Position numbers and translations under genes: made by a program. A stretch of 64,000 nt of DNA from Paramacrobiotus metropolitanus (taxonomy: Eukaryota; Tardigrada; Eutardigrada; Parachela; Macrobiotidae): NCBI RefSeq assembly GCF_019649055.1, contig NW_026570224.1:3534001-3598000 (forward strand), read 5' to 3'. Positions 34,457-46,500 of this stretch are shown piece after piece. The notes under the pieces were generated by a model. The model was not told the DNA's origin and searched no databases. It saw only the letters and a list, made by a program, of their open reading frames with translations. Position 1 is the stretch's first letter, and each line of letters starts with the position of its first letter.

Positions 34457-37335
34457 TCAAGGGTTCATTTTTATGTCGGATCGGCATGCGAAAGGGTAAT
34501 AGGTGATTTCATCCAATGTGGCCGGCGTACTGGATCCATCAGGGTTCATATCCGTGGGACAGGAGCTGCCCTTTGGACATTCGCAGCTTTGATGTATCAA
34601 GGAATCGCCCGTTGGTAGAACGGCTAGAAACTTGCAAGGTTGACCGGCTCGGCAGTGCTCTACCTAGGAAAGTATGCGTCTAGATAAACGTAACCAACGT
34701 AACTATCTGTAATACAGCGTGTACAGCCGAACCAATAATCTAATTAAATAAATTAAACGACTCAAAAACTTTGATTTAAATTTGAAATAGAATATTATGG
34801 CAATATGAATTTCCGTCAGCATCAATCATCAGCTGATTCCCTACTTGTGCGACAATACTGTATTAATAAAAATGGCCGGGAAATTTAGTAAGAAGAAGAG
34901 AATATTGTTCGAGTTTAAGGCAGCCAGATTATGCGATATTAATTAAGCGCTGACGGCAAGAAAGATAAGGTCGACCGCTAAGAGCTTAAAAAATTCAGTA
35001 ATTTCGAAATCACACCCATTCCAGTACCACCTTTTCTGCTTAATCGCTTTATATATTTATCCAGCCAAATTAAAACGTTAGCCTGGTAATTTTAGAGAAA
35101 GGCTAGCTTAAGTTAGCTTCTATTACGCAAGTAATTATTATCAAAAGGTTCGACATATTTTGTAGGATTATTAAATTTTTATCCTCTTTCCGTCCTCAGT
35201 TCGCATACAAGCTGGTGATCGCTACTCGAAGATCATGTTTTAATATAGTATGCAGAGTATATGAAAATACAAGCGCAGGAAAATTATGAATTAAATTTAA
35301 TATTTAGTTGAACGCAAATCAGCACGCACATACAGTATACTTAGTTAATGATTTAATATCTCATAAAATTTAACCATTTTCCCGTTTATTTATTTAGCAA
35401 GGAATCATGAAGTGAAGAGTTATTACTGCGTACCCATAATACGTAAAATCATCTTAATAGCAATTTAAAACTGCTGAATAAATTACTAGCTTATGTGGAA
35501 ACATGCTATCCATACCTAGATGCTTTAATAATTGGTAGCTCGTTTTTCGCTGAATTGGAGTTCAGCTGCAGTATACCTCTAGGGAATTTATCTGGACCAA
35601 ATATTTTTCAAATATACTAAATTTTTCATGGCAAGTCCATCCCCATTTATAGCCTTTTTCTTCAGCCTGATAACTGCTTGTTTTTCTTCTGAAGCGCGTC
35701 ACTGGCTCCATTAAAATATTAAAACGTTGTGCATTGTGAGAAGCTAATTCTTTCTATGTACCCGATCATTACCACACGTTTGCAAGAATTTGCGTGCCGG
35801 TTAGCGCAAATTCAATCACTGCAATTGGACATCTTGGGAAAATTACAGCTTGCGTGATGTGGATACTCTTCAAAAATTCAAGCACAGCAGCAGTAAGCAA
35901 AACTATATTTGAAAGCGCTTGCGGGATTGAATTAGCGGTAAAAGTTAGCATAAAAAGCTTTTGAAAGGCACAAATTGCGCATGAAAATGATATAAAACAT
36001 AGTATCGATGTTTTGCATGTCTGTAACACTTTGCAATTTGCCGTGATATTCCGTGCAAGGGGATATGCACTCCTGCTGACTGCTGTCGCCGAGCCATTTT
36101 AAATCAGTGGGAATAGGCTAATTTCTCAACATAGCGACTAATAAATGGATTGATTTAATGATGAATTCATGATCATTGTGTAGCTTTAGTGGTGTAGCTT
36201 AATGCTGCAGAATACTGTCACGCTAAACTACTAACACTATAACGATGCCATAACATCAAAAACGATAGGTTTATAAAAAGGTCACCGGAAGATTTGGTGC
36301 CGGCATGCGATTAATTTTCCAAATTCGAGTAGAATATACACAGGTGTTCGCAATTTATGTGTTGTGTTCAATTAATTAGAAGTCCATACCGAGGCGCATC
36401 CGAAATGGGCCGTAACGACTGTACGGTCGCCTTCGTCCACCATGCCGGCATCGATCAGTTTGTATTCATGGTTGATGCGTGGACAGTTGCAAAACACAGA
36501 GGCGCTCTGTTTGATGGCCGGGTTCTGGACGCTGGTCTCCATGGCGGTTGTCACAGCGGTCTGCTCGCGAGAGCATTTGGGCATGGTTGTTACGGGCTGG
36601 CAAAGCTAAATTTAAAATGCACAAAGTTAACCAAGGATCTATACAATGATAGGCATGCAAATTAAGCCAATCGTTCATTCCGTGTGTAATATTCGGTGTA
36701 CGAGTATATACAGTCTACAGACAGGTGCGAGTATAATAGTTAATATGCCGATTTGCACAGTTTCAGTAATCGCGGCGCAATTAATCTTGCTCTTGTGTAT
36801 AACACATGCTAAAATTTTTTAGCTCTATAGGTTTGTTATTATACATACAAATTGTATGATACAATTATATTTTATGTAATGCGCATAAGCGCGCTATCGT
36901 TAGTGTTTTTAGTTATTTATTAAATTTTAAGGTTCTAATATTACGTTTATGTAAGCCGTATTGACGTCAAGCGGAAGGAATTCTATTGCCTTGTACCTTA
37001 AGCTGTGTGTCACCATTATTAACGGCTTTTCCGTCTGCCCCGTCGCTCCATTCCAGATTGCACTTGGCACCATCGCCACAATAGCAAATCTCATCAATCC
37101 AGTACGAAGCGGATGCGGGATTCGTCTGCAGCAGGGCACAGGCCGAATGTTTCTCGCACTTATTCAGAATAGTGCCACGTTTGCTGACTCTACGAAGGAG
37201 CCACTGCAGTGCCGCCTGCTTCTGCGACTCGCTCATATCGTCCGCATTAACACCGTTGACCGTATCGGCGCGGACCGGAAGGGAGCAGATAAAGGTCACA
37301 AGCAGGGTAACAGACCATAGTGCCGACTGCTGCAT
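34457..37335 (-). CDS. Secreted cysteine-rich protein with three C-x-C clusters
   Basis: Unrecognised family. Three exons, 37335-36997, 36596-36390 and 34663-34457, each a multiple of three and joined in phase 0, give 250 residues. A signal peptide is clear (WSVTLLVTFICSLPVRA). The mature part carries three similar units, roughly one per exon: ICYCGDGAKC, VFCNCPRI and QSCECPKGSSC, each preceded by a Cys-x4-7-Cys or single-Cys segment (KCEKHSAC, PKCSREQ, HCRAGQPC) and followed by another Cys near HFGC or YPFAC. Even Cys count per unit suggests disulfide-bonded modules. Phase-0 introns fall between the units, consistent with module duplication. An extracellular ligand, inhibitor or structural role is possible, but I cannot assign one. 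A 1.7 kb intron separates the last exon. Confidence 0.75.
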
Positions 37336-37484
37336 GATATACGTTAGATAGATGCTGTGTACAAAGAGCGGCTGGAGACCGGCGTTCGGGAATATAGCTG
37401 ATAATACTGGCTAGGTCGACTGCTGTTACCGCGGTAAGACTACAAGGAGTACAACTGCAGTGGCTTCTCACAGAGAGCGGAAGC

Positions 37485-37491
37485 TTTTATC
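37485..37491 (-). promoter_or_regulatory. TATA-like box of the cysteine-rich gene
   Basis: The minus strand reads GGATAAAAGC, 150 bases upstream of the start codon at 37335, in otherwise GC-richer DNA. This predicts transcription from about 37460 and a leader near 125 bases. Confidence 0.4.
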
Positions 37492-37984
37492 CTGCATCGG
37501 TGCAGCGTGGGTTGCGCGCGCAGCATCATCGGATTGGATCACGGGGACGGCGAGCTATATTATTTATCGCAGGAACTGGGTGCTCATTGAACAGAGATGA
37601 CGTATTTCCTTGAAAGGAGTACGTACGTCGGCGCAGGACGGTGCGAGTGGAGAATGTCGTTTATCCATGCAAGTATATCGAAGCTGGGTTTGCACTATTC
37701 CAGTGATTAATCTGGGTTCGGCATTTTACAAATTATGACATATCGCGCCAGCTCCCTTGGTAAGGACTAATTTAAAATTTTGATGAATTTGTTTTTAAAT
37801 GTTAAGAATTTGGCCTTGATCGGTTACGTCTGCCTTACTTTTCATATGTTTTAACAGATTTCGCGATAGCACGGTTGTAGGCATGGCGCGAAAGCTGTAG
37901 GGTTTTAATGCTTTCCATTAAAGCATTTTAAACTGTTTTATGGATTATGATTACTGTCTACGAAAACCCGCCAAAGATAGACAG

Positions 37985-38024
37985 GGTTTCGTTTTTTCAT
38001 TGCTGGTTTCGTTTTTTCATTGCT
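37985..38024. repeat. Two tandem copies of a 20-base unit
   Basis: The unit GGTTTCGTTTTTTCATTGCT is repeated exactly twice in direct orientation. It probably arose by replication slippage. Confidence 0.85.
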
Positions 38025-38355
38025 GTACAATTAAGCACAATTTCTTATTAATTTTATTGTTTCTGTGGTACAGTTGTAAATTTAAAGCTCTTCTATAACT
38101 ACAGAACACATGTCAACAAATGTCGCAACCAGCAGTGTAAATAGCTGGCTCCTAAAAGAAGGTGTCGATTTAAGTTAGGGCTGGACGATAGGTAGAATAA
38201 GTACGTATTGTGTAAATCCGGGTGCGCAAAAAAACAGGACTCCATCAGACGACACTGCAGTTTGCAAAACTGCTACAGGCACAGATTCATTCAATATCGA
38301 TAAGACCATAGCTATAAATTTATAATTATGATTCCATCATTTTGCTCTATTCTAG

Positions 38356-38679
38356 TCGTTCACTGACCAGGAAGTGCATTATAAACGGTATGATCGCCTT
38401 GAAATGCTGGGAGAAATGACGCATTTCATAAAAGATCCCTACTTAAATGAATATACAAAGATATTCGATCTAAATTTAGATGTAGGTGTTCTTATTTGGC
38501 GAAAATTTGGCACACCTGTTGTGCCTAAAAATATCGTAGCTCCATTCCGTGCATGGCATATGACAGCTAATTTGGCCATTATATATACATGTACAATGCA
38601 CGACCTTTTTGAAAATCAGCCGACAGACGACTACACATTGCCGACGGGGAGCATGTCATTTAATATCAATAATTTGTAA
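38356..38679 (+). CDS. Possible terminal exon of an unrecognised gene
   Basis: An acceptor-like ATTCTAG precedes a frame of 107 codons ending in TAA. The product (starting SFTDQEVHYKRYDRLEMLGE) is of mixed, protein-like composition, without low complexity. No start exon with matching phase was found in the preceding kilobase, and no domain is recognised. It could be a chance frame. Confidence 0.2.
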   Translation, partial: SFTDQEVHYKRYDRLEMLGEMTHFIKDPYLNEYTKIFDLNLDVGVLIWRKFGTPVVPKNIVAPFRAWHMTANLAIIYTCTMHDLFENQPTDDYTLPTGSMSFNINNL

Positions 38680-40287
38680 TTTTTAAAGGTGTGGAAAGAA
38701 ATACAAAAGCGCAAATTCATAGAGACCGGGCTAAAGAGGTAAAATATTCTTGGAAGCAGGGAATATTTATCCTTGACCTCCATATAATATTATTCCGGCC
38801 ACACGCTAACCGAAAATCAGACTGAATGCACGAACCGAACCTACAACAGGGATATTATCTGGAATAGTGTATTCCCAGTTATAAAATATAGCCGTATTTT
38901 ACTTATCTCAAATAAATTTCTCTGCGTAATACTTATACGGAATTATTGTTTACATGACAGGCTATCACTTGTTTGTATTTCTGTAGACAAATTAGAGCAT
39001 TTGTTTGCTAGCAGTATTGTGTATTTGAAAAAGCTTATAATCAAGTAATTTGTTAATTTGTGCTATATTTGACAGCACTTTATAAATGCCATTGGCCAAA
39101 TTTAGTGCAATAAAATGCATGGAAACAAAGAAATCTTCGTTTGCGGATTTCCACTTCTGCACTTGATTTGCTGATGTTCAGTTAGGAGATCCGGAAGTCA
39201 GCGTTTCCGCGTGGCGGTTAGATTGCTTGCTAAATATACACATGCCCCTTGTGATCGTTTTGCTGTTCTTTGTGCTGAGATGACATGATTCTGATCCAGT
39301 TGAAGAGAAGTAATCTGTCGCCATCATAATGGCACATGAGTGTATATTCCGTCACAATCGCAAGCTATAGGTGCGCACGGGTTGGTCCCGACAATGCTGT
39401 AATCGCTTGACTATGTCCTCGACATCCCGCTTTTGCCGGAAGTTCAGTTATGATACTTTAAAACTGCACGGGGATGCAAAACGTAAACAATATTGCATGC
39501 ATGCAACATACGAATACGAATACTGTATGCGCAGTACTGCACATTCTCATATCTATATATGGCTTAGGTACCGGTAGGTGAATCGCGGAATCCATTAAGC
39601 GTTTTCTCCGGTCTTGTAAAACATTTTAACCACAAAAGAGTGTGCCAGTGAGATTTATAATGCATGCGGTATTGAAATACATATGCAACCATTATTCCTC
39701 AGGATGACGCGCGATATATACCATGTAAAAGGCTATGCATGTTTACATAGAATAAAATTATGTACAACAATGTTAACACAGCTATTAACATTCGGACAGT
39801 CGCAAGTTTTTTTTAAAAATAATTAACATAGCCGAAATAATAAATGCAAAATTCAAAGGATCGGAAAAATTATTGATTAATTTTAATTAATATATTCAAA
39901 TAATTTTAGAAATGTACCATTGAAAAATCTACAAAACGCTTTCTCCCTTTACTGATGCATTCCGAGTATCATATCCGTACTTTTTTACTGCTCGTCAAGT
40001 ACAGTACACTCACTCGTCAGTAGTGACAATAATACATACTCGTATAACTGACGCTGCTGCTTATATGCTGCGACTTGAGTGAAAGATTTTTACGATTTCT
40101 TTCAACAAGACAAAATAATGATGAATTCAGATTTACACTTCGTTTTTGTAATTGGTTTTTCCTACTTCGGTGTTTTCTGTTTCGTGCTTTTGCAGTCATT
40201 TTATTTCTACATTTGATTAGACGGGATTGCGCCTTTTCTGGCCTTGCAAGGACAGCCTTGTGATCTAACCGTAAGCCATCGCAGAAA

Positions 40288-41897
40288 ATGACTGAGGTAA
40301 GCCTGATGAGGTGTTGCATTCTGTTCCATCACGGTAACTGTTCCAGTTCAGTTGCACATTGCCAATGATTATTTTGTAAAACAGGATCTCCGCAAGCACA
40401 TTCAGGAAACGATCCGTTCGTAAGTTGCACATTATCTACAGCCGTGTTCACCTGGGAAACGAATGTACGGAGTATCTGTTGGTGTTGCAGGGTTCCTGGC
40501 GTTCGCGGTGTGGTGATTGCAGACCGTGATGGTGTGCCCATTCTGCGCGTTCACGATGAGACCGTGCCAGAAACCGTTATGCGTCCTCCATTCCTGTCCA
40601 GTGTAGGATTCGCCACGGATCAAGCATCGCGGTTGGGATACGGGAAGACCAATTATGTTATCAGCATCCATGAGCGCCACCAGGTAATACGGTATTTGAC
40701 ATCAAAGTATTTCACTCACAGCATGATACGTAATTACGGGGCGCTTATACGGTTTACCGCGCAGAAGTTGCTGCACTTATGGCAAATAATAACTTTCGGC
40801 CTACGGTCTAGCAAAAATTCGTACGTACATACATGGAACTTTCTTTGTCGCGCACTCTCAAACATTTTTTCCATTGCTTTATGGTATTTTGTAGCCAAAA
40901 GATTTGTATAAATAGGCGTGAAATCCGTTTCTGCATAACATCGGTACGGGAGATATGGCTGTTAGAAAATTCCAAAAGTTTAAATGCATTCAGGTGTACC
41001 AAAAGTCTCATTATGGACCGATCCCTTTCAAATTTTCCAGGTAAATGCGCATGACCATGAAGATCGTTCTTACACCGATCCACTGTTCTAGCATGCTTTT
41101 CAAGTTTTAAAATGAATTTCGAAAATTTTAAAATTCATTTTAAAATTCGAAAAAAATCGTGAAAGTCTGGATCCGTGTAAGAATGATCTTCATGGTTATG
41201 TGCATTTACGTGCAAAATTTGAAAGGGGATTGGTCCATAATGAGACTTTTGGTACACCTGAATGCATTTAAACTTTTTGGAATTTTCTAACAGCCATAAC
41301 TCCCGAACCGGATGTTGCGCGCAGAAACGGATTTCACGCCTGTGTATACAAACCATTTTGCTACACAATGTTAAAAAGCAACCGAAAAAAGTGTTTGGAA
41401 GTGCGCGTAAGCGAATATTCCCGTGTATGTACACGAATTTGGTGCTATGTACCGGGCCAAATCCCCTTAATAAGTGCATTGTTTTATCCTTTACTTTCAG
41501 ATGGTGCATTTTAATCTCACTGGGATTATTCTGACAGTGATCGCTGATGTAGAGAGCAATACAGGTGAGTGTGCCTTTTATGTTATATGTAGTAATAATT
41601 AGACCGAAAATGGATTATTTTGTAAATAGATACCCGCAATGCAAAGCAAAATTTTGCATGAACGTTTCGCTCTAGCAGTTGAGTACTTATTGTCATTTGT
41701 TATCATGTGACATTTTATCATGTGACATTTTATTGTTTTAGAAGTTTCTGCTTAATACGTACTTAATTGTTATTTGTGGGTATGAGTGGACTATTTGCAC
41801 GTTCTTATGAAATATTGTAGGACTTCTTCTGACCCTGAGTAATGATTTGACGGATGTGACGGATTCGATCAGAAATGCATTGCAGCTGACTAGTTGA
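40288..41897 (+). CDS. LAMTOR3: Ragulator subunit LAMTOR3 (MP1)
   Basis: Roadblock-fold subunit of the Ragulator complex on late endosomes and lysosomes, which anchors Rag GTPases for amino-acid activation of mTORC1 and scaffolds MEK1-ERK. Five exons: 40288-40296, 40385-40419, 40491-40683, 41501-41564 and 41821-41897, giving 125 residues (human 124). The core GVVIADRDGVPILRVHDET, then RPPFLSSVGFATDQASRLG, matches the family block, and the ending GLLLTLSNDLTDVTDSIRNA fits the last helix. The first exon codes only for M-T-E, and an AG lies three bases before the ATG, suggesting an upstream leader intron or trans-splicing. Intron 3 is mostly a 634-base foldback. AATAAA is at 42338. Confidence 0.93.
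40811..41444. repeat. 634-base foldback (long imperfect inverted repeat) in LAMTOR3 intron 3
   Basis: The left arm (about 40811-41084) and right arm (about 41170-41444) are reverse complements with roughly 80 percent identity by eye. Shared blocks include GGCGTGAAATCCGTTTCTGC, ATGGCTGTTAGAAAATTCCA, ATGCATTCAGGTGTACCAAA and AGTCTCATTATGGACC. The central 85 bases are very AT-rich and partly self-complementary (AATTTTAAAATTCATTTTAA). Because of the symmetry, the frames on opposite strands of the two arms look related; I do not treat them as genes. Likely a foldback-type transposon or an inverted duplication. Confidence 0.85.
41702..41731. repeat. Two tandem copies of a 15-base unit
   Basis: The unit ATCATGTGACATTTT occurs twice in a row, in intron 4 of LAMTOR3. 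Confidence 0.85.
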
Positions 41898-43548
41898 AGT
41901 TTTGTGGTTCTATGGTTGTTTCAACTTGTTTGGAAGAATTGTCCACCCATCTGACTGTGATGATTTTATGCCGATTTGCACACATTCGTCAAGCTTATAT
42001 TGCTGTAATTCTTCGGACCCTTCTGTATGTACTAATTGCAAGTTGGGACGGTTTTGTGCATTTCAAATCACTTGTAATTTAACCTTTATATTCTTCGTTA
42101 CTGTTGTGGTTACTGTACGGTCCATAATCCATTTGCATGTAAGATTTGTGTTCTTACAGTTATTGCTAATTAATGTTATGGTAATGCTTGTGCACAAGTT
42201 GAGCTCACAGAGCTTAATCCTATGCTATCAGTTACGATATCTATATAAAAACTGTATTAATTATCCTTTACATCAGCGGTTTACTAGGTGTGTTAATTCT
42301 TCAAAACATTGTCTGGCGTGATCATCAGTTCGTTAAAAATAAAGTAAAAATGCTATGGCGGATATTCCATACTTCCATTCATTGTAAGTAAATAAGTACT
42401 TATATACGCAGGACTCGGCAGGAGGACTGCTTTGCGCTCACATACATGAAAAAGTAGCATTACTTTTTATTTGTGCAAAACAATGTACTTAGTGTACTCG
42501 CTAGCTCTTTTCATACTAAAATAATCATTTGGATCTGAAATTTCACTGTTTTTTAGTAGTGTTTATTTGCAGTGTTTTATTGTTTTTTAGTAGTGTTTAG
42601 ATTTCTTTTCCTGTATCGCCTGGCAGCTGCACTTTTTAATATTGTGCGGATAAATCTTGGAATCCATAGGAAGCTGATATCAAATTAGAATTAGGTGTGT
42701 ACATGCTTTTTTAAAGATAAACCGCTGACCGGAACTGATTGTTGTGAGAACGAGTACAGTATCTGTACTATTGCTGTATTCGTATATAATCGGTTTTCCT
42801 TCCTACCGAGTCTGCTGGCGTTTTAAGATTAAGTCTAATTAGATACCGTTACCGTAACTTTATGAATTATTAGAGACTATGAAATTAATTATGACTAAAA
42901 ATGTATTTAATTAAACCAGGTCAATTTATCTGATGGATTTGATAATGAAATTTAATGCGTCATGATCGCGTTTGGAATTTTTAATGATTGTACTACATTA
43001 ATTTTATTGGTTAATTTCCGTATGAGTTATGACGTTGCGATTTGGTCGTTGTTAACCCCTTTGTTTGATCAATGATCACGGTGTTATCAAATATCAAGTT
43101 CGAATCCGCTGCTGGAAGTTGTATGCATACCATAGCGATATAAGTATACCGCCTAAGTTGATCTTGTTGAGTCATTCAACTACTTACTGTTTGAGAACAG
43201 TGATGAAAACTGACGATAAATTTTCGGCCAACTTAAAGTCCATCGCGATGGTTTTATTTAGACAAGTAGTGTACTCGTACTAATTTAACCTTCCGCATTG
43301 GAATACTCATCCTTCTAGCTTTCACAATTCAAGTCTCGATAAATGTGGAATCGCGATTTGCAGATCTGGAGATTTTCTTTTTTCGAACCGATTTCAGTTT
43401 GCGGTGTTCATTTCTGTTTGGTTAAATAAATTTAAATATAAACGCGAAAGCATTGTTTTGATTTCTGGATGATCGTTAATCTGAACTCGCATTGCAAATT
43501 GCAAGTGAAATCATCTTCTGTGACAAATTCACTGCGATACTGTGTAAA
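41898..43548. other. LAMTOR3 3' region and upstream DNA of the calpain gene
   Basis: About 1.65 kb, AT-rich. AATAAA at 42338 may end LAMTOR3. An 18-base phrase GTTTTTTAGTAGTGTTTA is repeated at 42548-42565 and 42582-42599. Frames at 41894-42321 are short and unlike known proteins. Confidence 0.4.
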
Positions 43549-46500
43549 ATGACGGAGAAGCAGTACAAGACCAAATTGCACTATGTGATGGTCAACAATA
43601 CAACGGCGCATGCGGGAGCAACGAAACGTGAGCCCCCCATTATAACCTACAGCGAGTATGTTACGCGCAACAACACTTCATCCAACGGGAAAGTTACCAG
43701 CACCCAGGTGCATGCTAAACCCACGGAGATTGTGCGGAGACACGAGCGGATAGCGGATATTCCGGTGCAGCCGCCGCTGGATATCAATGGCACCACTGAT
43801 TACACCCAGATTGCCGCTAAACTGATCAAGAAATTTGCCAATAACGCCAAATTACCGGCCGGATGTCTGTACTCGTCCAGCTCCGATGTGAAAGTGGCGA
43901 AAGGCGCCGATCTGGTCGATGGCGGAGCCAGCCAGCGACCTGTTGCCCGTCTGGAGTATGAAAAACGATCAGCGGCCGGGGATGTCGGTCCGACTGCGGC
44001 GGCGACCAATGGGAATCTTCGCAAACCTGTTCCGATTGTCAGTGCGCCGTTGTTGGCGCCTAAAACCATACCGGTGAGCGGTTTGTGAGTGCTAGTTACA
44101 ATGCGCAGCATTATTTTCGGAAAAATAAAATTAATCAGTCTTTCTTATAAAATAAGCGTTATTGAATTATTCTGGTATTAGTAGGCAACTAGGCATCTGA
44201 AATTAATGGCAGATTTTTGTCCAGTTTTTTTAATCGGCAGAAATAAGAAATCACCGAGTTTGATAGCTTATCAGTGCACACTTGACCAACTATTGCAGGG
44301 AAATTCGGATTATATATGCATAGTTAAAAAGATAATAAATGCTTATAGTCTTATACAATTCTTGCTGCAGTTACGAATTTCAAGCAGGCAGATGCCGCGA
44401 TTATTAAAGCCACGATTTTCGTTGTTTCGTGACATTGTGACAACTGTGACATGATGTGATCCTTGGCTGGTTAGCTTGATGTACTTTGAGAATAAACCGC
44501 AACATACAATTAGTGCGACTCTGCATTAAATTTTTTTATATCCTTTAGTTTGGCCACGTAGGAGGGTCATCTCGACGCGGGTACACAATTAACAAGAGAA
44601 CGTTTGAGCAGTTAAGAGACGACTGTTTTCGGAATGGCAGTAAGTAGCTCTAGCGACTGATAGCTGTGACGTAAGAGTGAGTGGTCACTAAAATTAGCGG
44701 TCTGAGTTTTGTTCCAGAACTGTTCGAAGATCCGGATTTCCCGGCAACTGACCGTAGTGTTTTCCCGACTCAGCGTTATAATCGCCATTTTGAATGGAAG
44801 CGACCAACGGAATTGGCGAAAAATCCGCAGCTTATTGTGGATGGAGCAAAACGATTTGATATTGTTCAAGGAGAATTAGGTGAGCAAGTGCAAAGAATAC
44901 TGAACCCAAACAGGGAAGATATTTTAAAACAGAATCAGATAATTTAGTTTTATTTATTCCTTGTTGTTTATTGTATTGTTATTGGTTGTATGAGAAGGAA
45001 TTTTTAATTAATTTCTCGCTACGCAAACCTGTTTGTGTTTGTTGTCATTTTGCAATTTTCAGGAAATTGTTGGCTGCTGGCGGCTGTAGCAGATTTAACG
45101 TTGAATGAGAAACTTTTGGAAAGGGTTGTGCCGCTTGACCAGGGTTTCTCCAAAGCAGAGAAATACTGTGGAATATTTCATTTCCGGTTCTGGCAATATG
45201 GACAGTGGTAGGGATTCAGAAGGAGTAATTCACATGAACTCTGATGTAAGAGTATTTAATAAACATTTGCTTTCAGGGTCGATGTGGTCATTGACGACCG
45301 ACTTCCAACCGTTAATGGACGCTTGATGTTCATGCAATCTCGCGATACAAATGAATTCTGGACTGCTTTGCTAGAAAAGGCTTATGCGAAGTATGTTTTA
45401 AAAAATTCTGGATTGATCGCGCTGCAAGTTTTAGGTTTTGGGCCGTTGGTATACATGTAGAATATAATTTAATGTTTATAAAAGCTGCGATGAGTAAGTA
45501 CATTATTATGCTAATTCACATAAACTCTAGCGCAAGATTTACAACTTATATGTACTCGATCTTTTGCTTTTTGGAATTTGTCTTACAAGTAGACCTGTCG
45601 CAACCAGTGCTTACTTAATTCGGTATAGTCTTGTTTTTTTTTATTATTTCTAAATTAATTTGTGCAGAGTGAACGGATCATACGAGAATCTGCGCGGTGG
45701 CACCGATAGCGAAGCTATGGAGGATTTCACCGGAGGATTGGCGGAAAGTGAGTGTGATTGCTACTGTTTGCCGTTTACGAGATACGGAAACGGAAGTGAC
45801 TCTGTTACCGTAACTATGCGTGTAAATTCTTAATGCATGATGTATCTTTAGATTACGCTCTCAAGACCGCCCCGCAAAATTTATTTCTGATTATCCAACG
45901 CTCGTTTGAATTAGGAGCTTTGATGTCGTGTTCGATTGAAGTATGCATGGATGAAATCGAAAATTTTTACTTTTTCCGAATAGAACATTGACTAATACTT
46001 ATGTAGGATTTGCTTAATAAGCTTAAAAACAGTTTAACGCCATATATTTTATTTCAAAACGTTTACTAGTATTTTTTTTCTCGTTAGATTAAGATTATCA
46101 GCGTAATACTTGGTGGGAACATACAGCATTTTGTTTTTGACAGGCCACTACCGCACAAATCGAAAGCCGTTTGCCGAATGGCTTGGTCATGGGTCATGCA
46201 TACAGCGTTACAGATGTCAAACTGGTATGAATTATGCTGTAAATCTGTTAATGCTTGCTTACGTATTAATCTTTGCAAATACACTAAACAAACGACCGAT
46301 AACAATTGTATCAACCATGCTAAACATGTGTAAATCATGTGTACTCAATTACTGAGCTTACCCATAATATAAATGTAGATAGAAATAGCTAGGTGTGCCG
46401 CAAATTTCGATGACCCTTACAAAAAGCATAAGATAAGGCCGCTTCCTTTTACTTACAATTAGATCGATGTTCACACATCAAAGCCGGGAAAAATTCCCTG

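Larger units (their letters stand above)
37492..40287. other. Long intergenic region upstream of LAMTOR3
   Basis: About 2.8 kb, AT-rich. Contains a 20-base tandem duplication (37985-38024) and one exon-like frame (38356-38679) described separately. The short frames at 39371-39577 and 40075-40263 show no family resemblance. Confidence 0.4.

Noticed and set aside
35769-36029. Hydrophobic 86-codon minus-strand frame inside an intron of the cysteine-rich gene
   Set aside because: It ends at a plausible donor, but the next acceptor leads to an immediate stop and no start exon fits; probably chance in AT-rich DNA.
40808-41534. Two similar frames on opposite strands, looking like a gene pair
   Set aside because: They are mirror images of the two arms of the foldback, with no start or splice context and no family resemblance.
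41894-42321. Overlapping frames after LAMTOR3
   Set aside because: They begin within the stop region of LAMTOR3, before its likely polyadenylation signal at 42338, and have AT-driven composition.
43080-43115. tRNA-like B box GTTCGAATCC
   Set aside because: No A box, cloverleaf or acceptor stem can be formed around it.
44634-44639. ATG-GCA before GTAAGT as the calpain start exon
   Set aside because: It would enter the core exon in phase 0, but the core needs phase 2; the frame at 43549 fits instead.
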